Assembly (NCBI GenBank): GCA_963556145.1
Contig: OY744468.1
Coordinates: forward strand, 6,386,001 to 6,450,000
Reading direction: 5' to 3'
DNA length: 64,000 nt
DNA from: Hygrocybe punicea
Lineage: Eukaryota; Basidiomycota; Agaricomycetes; Agaricales; Hygrophoraceae
Both the position numbers and the translations under genes were made by a program. Shown here one piece after another: positions 12,662 through 23,477 of this stretch. Below the pieces are notes generated by a model. The model worked only from the letters and a program-made list of their open reading frames with translations, searched no databases and was not told where the DNA came from. How positions within the stretch are numbered: position 1 is the first letter of the stretch; the number at the start of each line of letters is the position of its first letter.

Positions 12662-13646
12662 GAAGGCTGGTGTGTAGAAAATGCTTGAAAAAAAAAAGTT
12701 CAGCACCCTTATACGTTGAATCAACACCTACCGGCGTTTACAAAAAGGACAAGAATATGACCGTGGACCACAGGAATGCCGCAGTGCACCATCACTCCGC
12801 CTGGACATGCAATGAATGCCGCAAGAACCTGAATTAACATGAACGCCACAGTCGGTAGACTCCCGAGCATGAAATCACCGCGCGGTGAATTTTCAGATGC
12901 ACTGCAAGCACACTAACCGGGTACACAAAAAACAAGAGTTCATATTGATACAATACAGATTATTGAAGTGGTTGCCCCAAACCCATCTCAACCTTCTGGT
13001 CCCCAAGTGGTAAATCTACGGTGAACGGGCTTGAGTATTTCATCACGGAGCAAGTGGAAAACAATGTAAGCATAGGAACCGTTGTTGACCGTTTTAAAAA
13101 CTAAATACCAGAAGTTAGCGAAGGAGGATTGGCGGGAGAAGCCAGAAAATCATACACGCTACCCACGATGCCACTGAGTGGCCAGAAGACAAATTTCGAG
13201 AGCTCATGAACCATACTAGTTGACATATCATGACAACCATGAAGCTATGGTTGCCACCGAATGGCTGAATATTGAACCGCTGCCAAAATGAAACATGAGA
13301 TGTGAGGTTGCAACTGGACTCGAAAATGATCTGGTCACCGTGACAGATTGAACCGCTGCCAAAATGAAACATGAGATGTACGACGAGGACCAAAGATGAA
13401 GGCAACAAACATTTGCGGCAGAATTTGCAGCTATGACTTCATTCTTGCCGTTGGGCGCTGTCAAAATGTAAGATGCACAATGGGATCTGAGCCACGAATA
13501 GCTAAAGACAAAGCGGCCAACACGAACATGCACAATATTTGATCGGAGGAGTGGCCAGCATTCGCAATCAAGAAAAGAGGAGGCGGAATAGCAGAACCTG
13601 TGAAAATTTCCCCCACAGGTCTTCGAGGCAGGCTGCTACAAAGACA
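12662..13646. promoter_or_regulatory. Shared intergenic region between divergent A and B genes, copy 2
   Basis: These 985 nt hold the presumed promoters of both flanking genes. The stretch contains a 32-nt direct repeat (13272 and 13348) but no clear TATA box. Open frames on the minus strand at 13115-13775 have no splice or homology support. Confidence 0.35.
13272..13379. repeat. 32-nt direct repeat, two perfect copies
   Basis: The 32-nt unit starting 'ttgaaccgctgccaaaatga' occurs at 13272-13303 and again at 13348-13379, 76 nt apart and identical. It lies about 270 nt upstream of the second B gene. It could be a chance local duplication or a promoter element. Confidence 0.85.
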
Positions 13647-14838
13647 ATGGACCAACACTACGACCTGCAGGGTGCCAGTAAGTGAATCATATTGCGTGAA
13701 CTCTTCCTTACCAACGACAAAATGCATAGGCAACACGTTACAAAAACTCGCTTCTGAGCAAGGTGGCACAGACAATCGTCAGCTCGCTGAGATAACAAAA
13801 GTGCGTGACAACAAACCTAGAGGATCATTATAGGGAAATTTCATAAATATGCCTGCAGGTGAGCAATTGGACACGACGCGTAGACATAATTGGCATGGAA
13901 AGGCTGGTAACTTGGCGACTTCGACTTGTTGGTACACAACCAGAAGGTGACAGCGAACGAGTCGAGGCAGTGGAGGAGATCATATTTACAATCCAGGGCA
14001 TCGTTTGCGAAACAGACCTTCCACCTGTTCTGGAAAAGCCCTCGTGAGTGGATGTGAAATACGAGCTGAAGCACACCATCTGATCACTGTATTAGGGTCA
14101 CACCAGCACGATACAAATTCATGAGACAGGGGATTTCCATTACCGGCGCGGGGACGCCAGCTTTCACGGATGCCGCGAATGCAGCGAAGGAGATATACTC
14201 ACTTTTTTATCGACAGTTTCCCGTTGGAAAACTAGAGGAATGGAGAGTGGCGACATATTCTGGGCATGAAGCTCTCAACATTTCAAATCGGTATTTTACA
14301 CCAAAGCGAGATGCGCCAGAGATGATACACATACCATTCACCAACGCAGTGGACCCCCATGGAATACTGGAAGAAATGTCGAAACCGAACTACATCCATG
14401 GCGAGGAAAACATTGTCCGTTATTACACATGCCATATCGACGACACCGGCAGTAGGTGGTAAGTGTTGGCAAACCAAGCAAGGTACAAACGACTGACAAC
14501 TTTCAGTTTTGAAGAAGCGAAGCCTCAGACCATACGTGTAGGAGACATCGTTGAAGTCCAGATGTCATTCGTGACTGTCCCACTCAAGCACCAGCAATTC
14601 AAGATGGTAACAGTGCTGCACGCAGTCGCCTTGCTTGACAGTTCATTCACTCAGGTACAATTTGTTTTATGAAGCAATAGATTTACAGGCTAAAAAAGAC
14701 AAATAGGATGCTATGAGGAAACGTTTAACAAGCACTACTGACCAAGCAAAGCCAACTCTCAAATGGAGGGTGGGTTATAACTACACGAGCAAGGAGGCGA
14801 AGAGAGCGGTGGTTGGCCATATGGATGTCGGGCCATAA
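13647..14838 (+). CDS. 'B' gene, copy 2: paralogue of the gene at 3490-4670
   Basis: Six exons join in phase: 13647-13677, 13730-13800, 13859-14043, 14096-14458, 14507-14654 and 14707-14838, giving 309 residues. Exons 1, 2 and 5 have exactly the same lengths as in copy 1 (31, 71 and 148 nt). Shared landmarks appear in the same order: MDQHYDLQGAS at the start, TDLPP near residue 90, VDPHGIL and YIHGEEN, then IRVGDIVEVQM, and LKWRVGY near the end. The proteins are clearly homologous but well diverged, so this is not a recent duplication. No signal peptide, membrane helix or known catalytic motif is visible. It is transcribed away from the A gene at 10152-12661. Confidence 0.78.
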
Positions 14839-15166
14839 TGGCTGCGGCTATACACAGCAAAGATGTAATTAAGTCGATGTAGCTGTGCAGATTGAGGTTC
14901 CATCCATGCTTCGTCTGTGAGTAAACCGGAACAAGTCAGCCCACATGCCAGGAGGGAACATAAGGAAGAGGACACGTACAACAACATTCGCGCAACTCAC
15001 ACACGGGACCCATCAAACCTGCGTGCTGTTCGTTGAAGTAGATGCTGAAGGGGAGGTTTTTGTCGAAAACGCCGCCTGCTTCAACACTGTTGGGTGCTCC
15101 ATCAGACAGGAGATAGCGCACGACGAAATGATCAAAACGACCGTCTGCACAAGATGAAAGTACGCA
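14839..15166. other. No independent gene supported
   Basis: A minus-strand open frame covers this stretch and continues into the aldo-keto reductase relic. The part here (about 70 codons) has no family resemblance I can name, and it ends without a usable splice site that I could identify. Confidence 0.3.
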
Positions 15167-15421
15167 CTCGGTTTCGATAGTCCGATCAACGGGATTACAG
15201 ACACCCTCGTACACTGTTGGGCTGACCCAGCCATTAGCCTTGAAGAGCATCACGATCTTGGCTACCTCGAACGACTTGTAGTTGCTGAGGCCAAATTTGT
15301 CGCTAAGACAGGACAAGAAAGTCGATCAGCGGCTACCTCCTGGATGATGAGGCACGCGGATAATTACAAATGGCCCACCTTGTAAAGCTCGTCGATGGCG
15401 AGTCTCTTCGAAGGGAACGGT
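15167..15421 (-). pseudogene. Aldo-keto reductase (AKR7-like) relic
   Basis: On the minus strand the segment KFGLSNYKSFEVAKIV, then ANGWVSPTVYEGVCNP, matches the conserved block of fungal aflatoxin-aldehyde-reductase-like aldo-keto reductases (family FGLSNY...V..I......G...P.VYQG.YN). A short upstream exon at about 15380-15421 reads PFEET and then AIDELYK only after a frame change, and an intron with GT-AG ends separates the two. The catalytic tyrosine/lysine region upstream and the C-terminal half are absent; downstream of DRTIETE the frame runs into unrelated sequence. It is a fragment of about 70 residues and cannot make an active enzyme. Confidence 0.65.
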
Positions 15422-15485
15422 TGAACGTTGAACGTTGAACGGTTGAACTTCAAGTTGGCGGTGCCAGACAAAGCTGGACAAATAT

Positions 15486-15598
15486 CGGCCGTTGCCGCGA
15501 CGATAGATTCTGGACGAAAAAGTTGGCTGGGCTGGACCTGAAAGACCGAGCCTAAATAAATTTAGGACTCGGAATCTATCGTTGCGGCAAATGCCGGC
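15486..15598. repeat. Small palindromic MITE-like repeat, copy 1
   Basis: The ends are inverted repeats: the left arm starts 'cggccgttgccgcgacgata' and the right arm (15572-15597) is its near-perfect reverse complement. In the middle lies 'gagcctaaataaatttagga'. The same centre occurs in reverse orientation at 40344-40366, followed by a similar arm. There is no coding capacity, and the target duplication is unclear. Confidence 0.7.
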
Positions 15599-16110
15599 GG
15601 GTTACAATTAAGGAACCTTTCAGTATGCCAAACATTGAAACAAACGTTTACTTCCAAACGCCAAATGTAACCCACACAATGTCGAACTCTGACAGAACCT
15701 ACTAAGTAGGAATGCACTAACCAACTTTGATCGTGTCCCAGGTTGTGCCTCGTGCAGGCACGCTGGTGTTTTCCTCCCACCACCTCGAAAGTTTGTGTCC
15801 CGCCCTGTCGCCCACCGCATTTCGCTCGCTCGCTGCTCTCAATAATCCACACCCTCAGGTATGTTCCCCCCAGCCGCACTCGCAGTAGTTGCAATAACAC
15901 CTGGCATCGCGAGTTCAGGCGGGATATTGCCTCGCCTTGACATCCCCGTCGCTACCAAGCCATTCGTCCTTCACGCACACACTACTGTCAACAACGGCCA
16001 TTCTCTCACCCAGCCACGCCGCCACTAGCAGTAACACAAGCACGGTCATGCCAGAACCCGCGCCAACATCCCACGGGCGGTACAGGTCTTCCTGGCACAC
16101 ATTGTACTTC

Positions 16111-17382
16111 ATGACTGTCTTTGCTGTACTTCATTCGCTGGTGTTCCCGATGAACACCGTCGCTGCCCTCGGAATCAATTGCAGAGGTAAACTTCTCTGC
16201 GTCTCCTTTCACCCCACGGTCGCACAATCACTCGTCACGGCCATTATGGACATTGACCCCAACCAATTGTACAATAACGGTGACATTATTGCGTGCCAAA
16301 GCCAAAGTTTTTTAGGCGGTCTTTATTACGTCTGCGCTTCTTTGCAGCACATGCCGAGCGGTGCCACAGGCAGTGATATCCAACGTATTGCCCATTACAT
16401 CACCGACCACAATTGCACTGTCTGTGGCAGCGTCCCTTTTAATTACCCCTCAGATAACGACGTTTTGAAAGGGGAACTTACCTTCAATTACCAAGCCAAT
16501 CTTTCCACCACTTCCGCACAGGCGACGACAACAGCTTCCACGCTTTCGCGGACTTCCACCACTTCCGCACAGCCGACAACGGCAACAACAACAGCCCCCG
16601 TGCTTTCGCAATTGCTCCATTGCCAACCATGCGGCACTGGCAAATGCACGTTCGCTCCTCAGGTATGTTACACTTCCGTCTGACATGCACCATATATATG
16701 CGATGTCGTTTGCTTCACAGGACAACTTAGCGATCATGACTTATGATCTGATTGTCGGATCCCCTGTCTACAATTGTGATCCGAATGCGACTTCGCCCAA
16801 CACAGATACAATCACTGGAACGATCAGTCTATCAGATTCGTGGAGTTTTTCCGCATCCATTGGGGTCACATTCGGGGAGCTAGATGTAGGCCCACAAGTT
16901 GGTTTCTCTTGGTCTCGGACGAGAACCACCGAGCAGTCGCAAGCTATCGGGATCATGATTGCACCCGGACAAATCGTGTGTTACCTCCCTTCCATGTCCT
17001 TCTACAATAATCTAAATATGGATCTTGCTTGCCAGGGTGCGTTGATTGCGCATGTGCAATACAAGCGGACGCGGGGGTCCATAGACCTTGGGAACGGGTA
17101 AGCAACCTTGTGCGGTGTGTATTCAACAGTCTGATTGGTGAGATCAATTTCAGTCAAGGCTTCCCCCTGATATCAAATCAACCGCTCACTGTCCTTGGCT
17201 ACGATTCTGTATTTGTCCCTTGTGGATCCACCTTCTCGGCCAATGTCTCCAGTCCTTTCAATTGCACTTCGAGTGCCCGGGGTTGGCAAGGAGAGCATAT
17301 GTTCTTTGTGGTCAGTTATGTACGAGTGACTTTGGTAACCGCAATTCTGGTGGGTTTGGTAACGGTACAATCACATATTTGA
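16111..17382 (+). CDS. Secreted protein: Kp4-fold domain plus beta-rich C-terminal domain
   Basis: Exons 16111-16662, 16721-17097 and 17154-17382 join in phase to give 385 residues. ATG 16111 gives a good signal peptide (MTVFAVLHSLVFPMNTVAA) directly before LGINCRG; an upstream in-frame ATG at 16048 would add 21 residues. GINCRG, then YNNGDIIAC, then HNCTVCGSVP form the cysteine pattern of the Kp4 killer-toxin-like fold widespread in fungal secretomes. A Thr/Ser-rich linker (about residues 135-170) follows. The second domain has alternating polar residues (SLSDSWSFSASIGVTFG, then FSWSRTRTTEQSQ), reminiscent of the beta-hairpin part of pore-forming proteins; that is inference only. The last 30 residues, after ARGWQ, are hydrophobic and overlap a duplicated 60-nt block, so the true end may be earlier. 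Toxic activity cannot be deduced. Confidence 0.66.
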
Positions 17383-17523
17383 TGACCACGAGATTCTGTC
17401 TGCATGGCTTGGGCTTTCGACTGTCGATATACATGGGGTCAATGTGGCTTCGGTGACGAATATAGTTCTTTGTGGTCGGTTATGTACCAGTGACTTTGGC
17501 GCAATTCTGGTGGGTTTGGCAAC
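17301..17523. repeat. About 60-nt imperfect direct repeat at the 3' end of the Kp4-domain gene
   Basis: The block starting 'gttctttgtggtcagttatg' at 17301-17363 recurs at 17465-17523 with a few substitutions and a short deletion. The first copy encodes the last residues before the stop codon. Confidence 0.75.
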
Positions 17524-17656
17524 TGATCAGAGCAAGGACTAACACCTCAGGAGTTCCAACATTTAGTTGGGATCTAAAGTGATTTCTAGAGTGTACAGAC
17601 AAATATAATCTTCAGATTTACATTTAGGCCTAGCCTAAATATTGAATATACATGTA

Positions 17657-17703
17657 CAGCCATTTGTATAAATGATGGCACTTTTTGAAATTTTTTGAAT
17701 CAA
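17657..17703. repeat. Terminal piece shared with the foldback element at 26403-27151
   Basis: These 47 nt, preceded by TA and starting CAGCCATTTG, match the reverse complement of 27105-27151 at 46 of 47 positions by eye. The sequence after 17703 is unrelated to that element. It is either a truncated end or a different element with the same terminal sequence. Confidence 0.7.
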
Positions 17704-18800
17704 CTAGAGGAAGGGCCACCTTTGGTGGCACAACCTTGCTTTCTTTTAAAGGGAACAGGGGACTTAAATTATTTAGATAGAGAATATATAAATACAAATT
17801 ATTGCGGTAAGGGGGGTGAAATTTTTTGTTTTTTTTTCTTTCTTTGGAGACATCATGGGAAGGTTCGACTTTTGTACATTCACGTCCAGTGGGGCTTTGA
17901 GGCTTGGTGGATGGTAGACGATGCTCATGTGAGAGTCCTCGCATTTGGGTTTCGACTGCAACAATGCAGGGTTGGGACTGATTGATATTTAGAATTTAGG
18001 ACATGCACCTGGACTTATTGTTAAGAGAGCATTGATGGTTTGGTTACATTGGGAGAATGGCAAGGTGAAGGAACAAAGATGAGTGTGGGTGTTGATGGTC
18101 ATGATGTGTTTTTTTTTTGGGGAGAGTTTTGAAATGGGGTGTGTGTTTTTATTGGGAATTTTTTGGCAATGTGTGATCCGAGTTGGTTGACGTCATTCTA
18201 GATTCCATTGTTTATGGTAACCCCGAGGGTCTGGAATTTTGATTTGAAAAAAAAAAGTGGGTGATCTTTGGAGGTAGGGGTCAAGTAGGTCTTCGAGTCG
18301 CCAATGCGTTGTCCTGTTGAATTTACTGCTTTTTTTCATGTTATGCATTTTGTGGACGGGGATGAATTACATGTGCATGAGGTTTAGTGGGCGCCCAGGT
18401 GGAACGATGATCAATGGGACTTACATGAAGTGTTGCTAAAGCATCCGCATGTGGTGAGTGCTTTTAAGAAACAGGAGGAAGAATGTCTCATTTTGTCATA
18501 GTATCTTGCTTGCAAGGTTGCTGATATACATCATATATATTACAAAGGTGACTGTGAACCGTTTTTGAAGTGGAAGGGAATGAGTGGGAGGGTGTTTGAC
18601 GTTGATGGGGGGAGGTGCCTTTTTTTTTGGGGGGGGGGGGGGCTATAATTTCGGTGGTACATGGAAGAACAGTTAGGATGGGAGATGGTGAAAGAAAAGA
18701 AAAAAAGGGGGCTTGGGGAATGATGTTGTTACAGGATTGTCGTTGAGACAATGGGAAGTGTAAGATAGATACATTTGATTTTTTCGTTGTGGGGTGGTGA
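17704..18800. other. Gene-free stretch
   Basis: I see no supported gene. The stretch is rich in homopolymers, including a run of T followed by a run of about 15 G near 18620-18650, and several A or T runs near 17820 and 18250. An 18-nt motif at 18505-18522 has its exact reverse complement at 26376-26393, beyond the Helitron. Confidence 0.4.
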
Positions 18801-20033
18801 TTACTGTTTTTGTTTCTTTTTCCCTTTGTAGTCGTCATCAATGTGAAAAGGATCTTTTTTTAGAAGCCTTTTTTTAGTGGAAGAGTGGGGGCCACGTGTG
18901 GGGGGGAGGACGACACGAAGTGCAGCGATGTCTGCAACAAACATGTCACGGCTTGGACAGCCTTTTTGTTGTACCATGAATTTTTGAAGTGTGAAGCAAG
19001 CGACGACGGTGGCACCTCTTAACATTTCAACATACTGCCTTGGTCCGATGAGGTCACCGTCAACATTAAAGGTGGGAAGCAGCTTGAGGTTGTAGAGCCC
19101 TTCCATCCCTTGCAGCGCAGACTGTGCTTCCTCACTGTCCATGGGCCAGTCACAGAGTTTTATTTCGTCAGTGAGGTCATCTGCATGGGGTCAGATGTTG
19201 TGATTGAAGGAGAACAAAGTGGTGGTGCTTACTTTGGTTTTCGGACAGGATGTCTTCGTCAGGAGTTATTGGGGCTTTCTGCAGTTTGAATGATGAAAAC
19301 AAGGACAGGAAAGTTTGATAAAACTGACGTGAAAAGGCTGATGTCGAAATCTGATTTTCATCATAGTGCCTTCGCCTTCTTTGAGAATGCCTTCAGAGAC
19401 AGAGCTGGGGCTCTTTGCTGAGGACATGAGTTTTTGGATGGTGGTGATGCCAGTGTTGAAATCTTGTACAAGATTTGACAAGGCAATGGGTCCCCCAGTA
19501 GATGTCAGCTTAATATCGGCGAACCTTTTCGCACCTCCAATGTTTCCTCGCCACATGCCATCAGGCATCATCCAAAAGTCATCTTCGGTGATATGGACAA
19601 GTAGAGTGAGTTCCGCAGAGGTGCCGGCATTGCCTCCCATCATTGGTAGGATGGGTGCTGAGAATCTTTCCTTTTGTCCAACGTCATGGGCAACTAACCA
19701 AAGAGTGTGATCGTCTCTCATCCAACGAAGATTTCGTGCAGTGTCGGATGTGCCTAAATAGTTCCCTGAAGCAATGAGAGCGGTGCACCAAAGAACGAGT
19801 TTATGCTCTTGAATATCCACAGAGGTGCAAGAGACAGAGGGAGGGATTCCATGAACATGAATGCTGTCCCAGTGGTAAGTCTATTTAAACGTAATGAGAG
19901 AAAGACTTACATATTTCACCTGACTGGAGCCTCTGACCATGCAATCAGCAAACTCGGCATGAGTCACAAGTGCATTGTCATGCAGCGTGTCCTGAGAAGT
20001 CAATGAAGTGGATGGAGAAGTGTTGGGATTCAT
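18801..20033 (-). CDS. 'C' gene: unrecognised lineage-type protein
   Basis: Four exons join in phase: 19920-20033, 19329-19880, 19233-19278 and 18801-19180, giving 363 residues (MNPNTSPSTSLTSQD to KKKQKQ). The first intron is only 39 nt if the donor GTGAAA is used. Exon 2 encodes a region with WDSIHVHGIPPS and HITEDDFWMM. Exon 4 carries MEGLYNLKLLP, then DGDLIGP and LRGATVVACFTL, and ends in a lysine-rich tail. I recall hypothetical proteins of mushroom fungi with this 'LLP.....L..GA.V' pattern but no function. The spacing of the last block is loosely like the GDIVEVQ region of the B genes; that is a guess. The decayed Helitron starts 253 nt away on the other strand, so the gene might have been carried by it. 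Confidence 0.68.
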
Positions 20034-22127
20034 AGAGGAAGGCAGGATGAATATAGTGGTGGTATATTTTTGTATTATATGTGCTGTTGATAATCTTTAT
20101 GGCAGACAACATCGACAATCATCATGTGCTCATAAGTGAGCGTCATTACATTGTCATTTGCTAGAGCAAGGAGACGAGACTTTTCAGGAGATGTTTCTTT
20201 TGAGTGTAGTCATCATGTGGTCATGAATGGGGGTCAAGACAAAATCATTTTCGAGGGTGCGGAGCGCTCACATTAACTGCGTTCATTGGCTTGGTCTCTG
20301 CTTCCATTCAAGAAGATGCTCATGGCACACGACATTCGTAACTTAACATTGCAGGAACTCTTGACACTTTCACAGGGATCCATTCAGTTTAGTTGTGGAC
20401 AACGGAAAAGAGAGGCAGTTGTTCATCGGATAATCACTATGGGTTCTCCTGCACTGCATGAGCACCTTCTTTCAGTTGTATCTGCGAAGGACAAGCAAGT
20501 GGAGGAAGCCAAGGAGTTGAAGAAAATTCAACAGAAACGGAAAGCGGAGGAAGCCTATGAAGACAGGAAAAATTTGATCAAGATTGACTGGGATTTTTTT
20601 CATGTAGATTCATCTCACTTTCTTTATTTGCCAACAGAAGTGCAAATGCAAGATTGTTACCGAGAATTCTACATGGCAACATCCAATGATGCTCTTCAAA
20701 TGGGTGTCTGTGCGATTTGTGCTAGAGAACTTAGCATAAAAGAAGATGGTCTCCATTGGTTTTGTTTGAGCGATCTCACCAACTCACATCAATTAATTCC
20801 CAAAACACTCCATGGTCACCATGATTTGTTCCATGGAAGGTTATTGCTCCCAGAGGCTGTCAAAGCAGGGCCCATGATGTCAACAACATGGGTGATAGCA
20901 TGTGACACATGTGTTGGTTCCTTGAGCAAACATGGTGATTTACCACCACCATTGTCTCTTGCGAATGGACTCTGGATAGGCGAAGTCCCTTGGGAGTTGA
21001 AATGACTTACTTTTACAGAACAGATGTTGGTCACTTTGTATTATCCCCGAGTCTACATGTTCAAACTCTTCCCAAGGGTGAGTTACCCAGGAGTTGAGGA
21101 GCGAAGACTACAGCATGCTATTGGAGGGAGTGTGAGCACATATGATTTAGATGTAGAAGGAGCAAGTGCAATGATTGAAGGGAAATTATTACCTTGCAAG
21201 CCAGGTTTTTTGGTGAGTCTGCTTTCAATAACCTTTGTTGGCATGTTGGTGGTTGCTCAAACCTGGTTGCAGTCAACTTTCAAAGTGTGACGTTGAGTGG
21301 TTCATGAAGCATTACAATGGTAGAAAATCCATAATACGAAATATTATGGGACCATGTCTATTTCTATGGAGAATCTCTCAGAGCTGCCGGACGACGATGT
21401 GCCTGGAGAAGTGGTTGGTTTAGTTCGACACTCCACTGACATTGGGATTCTCGACGAAGAAAATACAGGATATTTGCCTTCTCATGATGATGCATTCACT
21501 GGTGAGGTCGAGAATATTGTCATTTCTGCAAAATTTAATCGGTTTCAGTTGTGGTTGGTAAGGAAAGTTCGCTAGAAGAAGATGGTCAACAAGCGGGAGA
21601 AAAGGATGGTGCGTATTCATTTTGAAATCTACTTGAAAAGGTGGATCAAAAGTGGAAACCGTTTAGGGCCGCAGGTTATTCCAATGCATGTTTCAGGTGC
21701 AGTCGACACGGATTTAACTAAAATGACTGGTTCAGAGATGATGATGTGGGGCCTCACAAATTTGTGGACACAGGGTAAAGAAGGCAGATATGCAGTGATT
21801 CACAGACAGGAGCCTGTTTCTGATTTTGGCACTCCCTGCTCTACGAACAAATGAATGGACAGGGTTCTATCACAGGAAAAACCTAATTTCTTTGAGAAAG
21901 CTTTCCCGTGCCTCTTTCCTTATGGGACTGGCGGTATTGAATCCGATCGCGAGACACAATTGGATTTCCGACAACACATATGATGGGCAATGCAATATCA
22001 TGATTGCAGGTTCCGAAGACATGACACTTTTCGCTTTGTTTCCTTTGGAATCTTGCAATGACATCAAGCTTTATCTACAGCATGGGTTCAGATAAAGAGA
22101 AGTCATTTTCAACGTGAAGCCCCTGAT

Positions 22128-23477
22128 TTGATGCAATTGACGCCTGAATGGTTACAACGAACAGCAAGGGAAGAAGATGTGAAAATACCCATTACCGATC
22201 CCATCGTGAAAAAGGTCCATCATCACGTTCATGGTGCTGTAAGCCGAGTTCAGGGCACAGACCAAGCATGTTACCAGCTGAGAAGCCAAATCTCGTTCAT
22301 GGTGTTGTTTCATGGACCACCGTCAGTTTGGATGACTATCAATCCTTCTGACCTGCATGATCTGGTGCTTCAAGTTTTCGCGGGGGAAAAGATCGATCTT
22401 GATAATTTTGTTGCATCAACCAGCCCAAGTCGTGAACAGCGAGCATGCAATGTCGCAGAAGATCCATACGTGGCAGCGAAGTTCTTTCATTTCACAATTA
22501 ATGCGATTTTGGAACATCTGTTTCAAGTCAAAATACATGATAACAAAGTTGAAAGCTGGATGGGAATTCTGGGAGAAGTGACAGCATATTTTGGGGCAGT
22601 TGAAGCACAAGGACGTGCAACACTACACCTTCATATTCTTCTCTGGCTAAAGAATATGCTGTCTTCCGATCAAATGGGGGAACTTCTGAAGGACAAAAAT
22701 TTTCAAGACAAGGTCATACACTATATTGATGCAAATTTTCGAGCTTATTTACCTGGCCTTGAATCACCAGAAAGCGTTAAAAAAATTTCAAAGGAGAAAG
22801 AGATTAGCTACAGTCGACCCCATGATCCTTCAAGCCCGAATTATGCGAAAGAATTAAAGGAATTCGAATTGAGATTGGCATGCATGGAACAAATTCATTT
22901 GTGCAAACTCAGACGTTGTCTCAAATACAACAACGAAGGCATCCTCATATGCAAGCGGCAGGTGCCATTCCCCATTGCTGATGCAAGCTACGTGAATGCT
23001 GACAGACGTTGGGGTTGCAAAAGACTACATCCTTATGTGAATGGATGGGTGCCTGCGATTCTCGTAAATGTGCGATGTAATAATGACGGGAAGCTTCTCA
23101 CCAACGGTGGCGACACTAAGAACATTACTTACTACGTCACTACATACACGGGCAAAAAACAGGATAAGGAATCAAATCTTTCAGCTGTATTGGCAGATGG
23201 TTTTGCTTACCACTTGTCACATCCAAATCCGGCCTATGTTCAAGACTTGCGCGCTCAACAACAACTTCTCATGTTCCATCTTGTGCATGCGATCAATCGA
23301 GAACAGCAAATAGGCAGTCTCATGGTAGATTCCTATTTGATGGGCTGGGGCGATGTGTACAGGTCCCATACATATTCATACATCTATTGGTCATCCTTCA
23401 TGGTGGCATTGATCGAAGTCTATCTGTCCTTGAAAAGGTTCGTGGTCATTGTAGAACATTGGAAGTTAACTGAATGA
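22128..23477 (+). pseudogene. Helitron Rep (HUH endonuclease) segment
   Basis: An open segment of 449 codons. GRATLHLHILLWL at about 22612-22650 is the H-x-H ('HUH') metal-binding motif that opens rolling-circle replication initiators. KNITYYVTTYTGKKQ at about 23119-23163 carries the tyrosine pair region that attacks DNA. The upstream text FHFTINAILEHLF and the downstream AVLADGFAYHL fit the Helitron_like_N family. The domain itself looks undamaged, but it is separated by frameshifts from both the DUF6570 block upstream and the helicase downstream. Confidence 0.82.
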
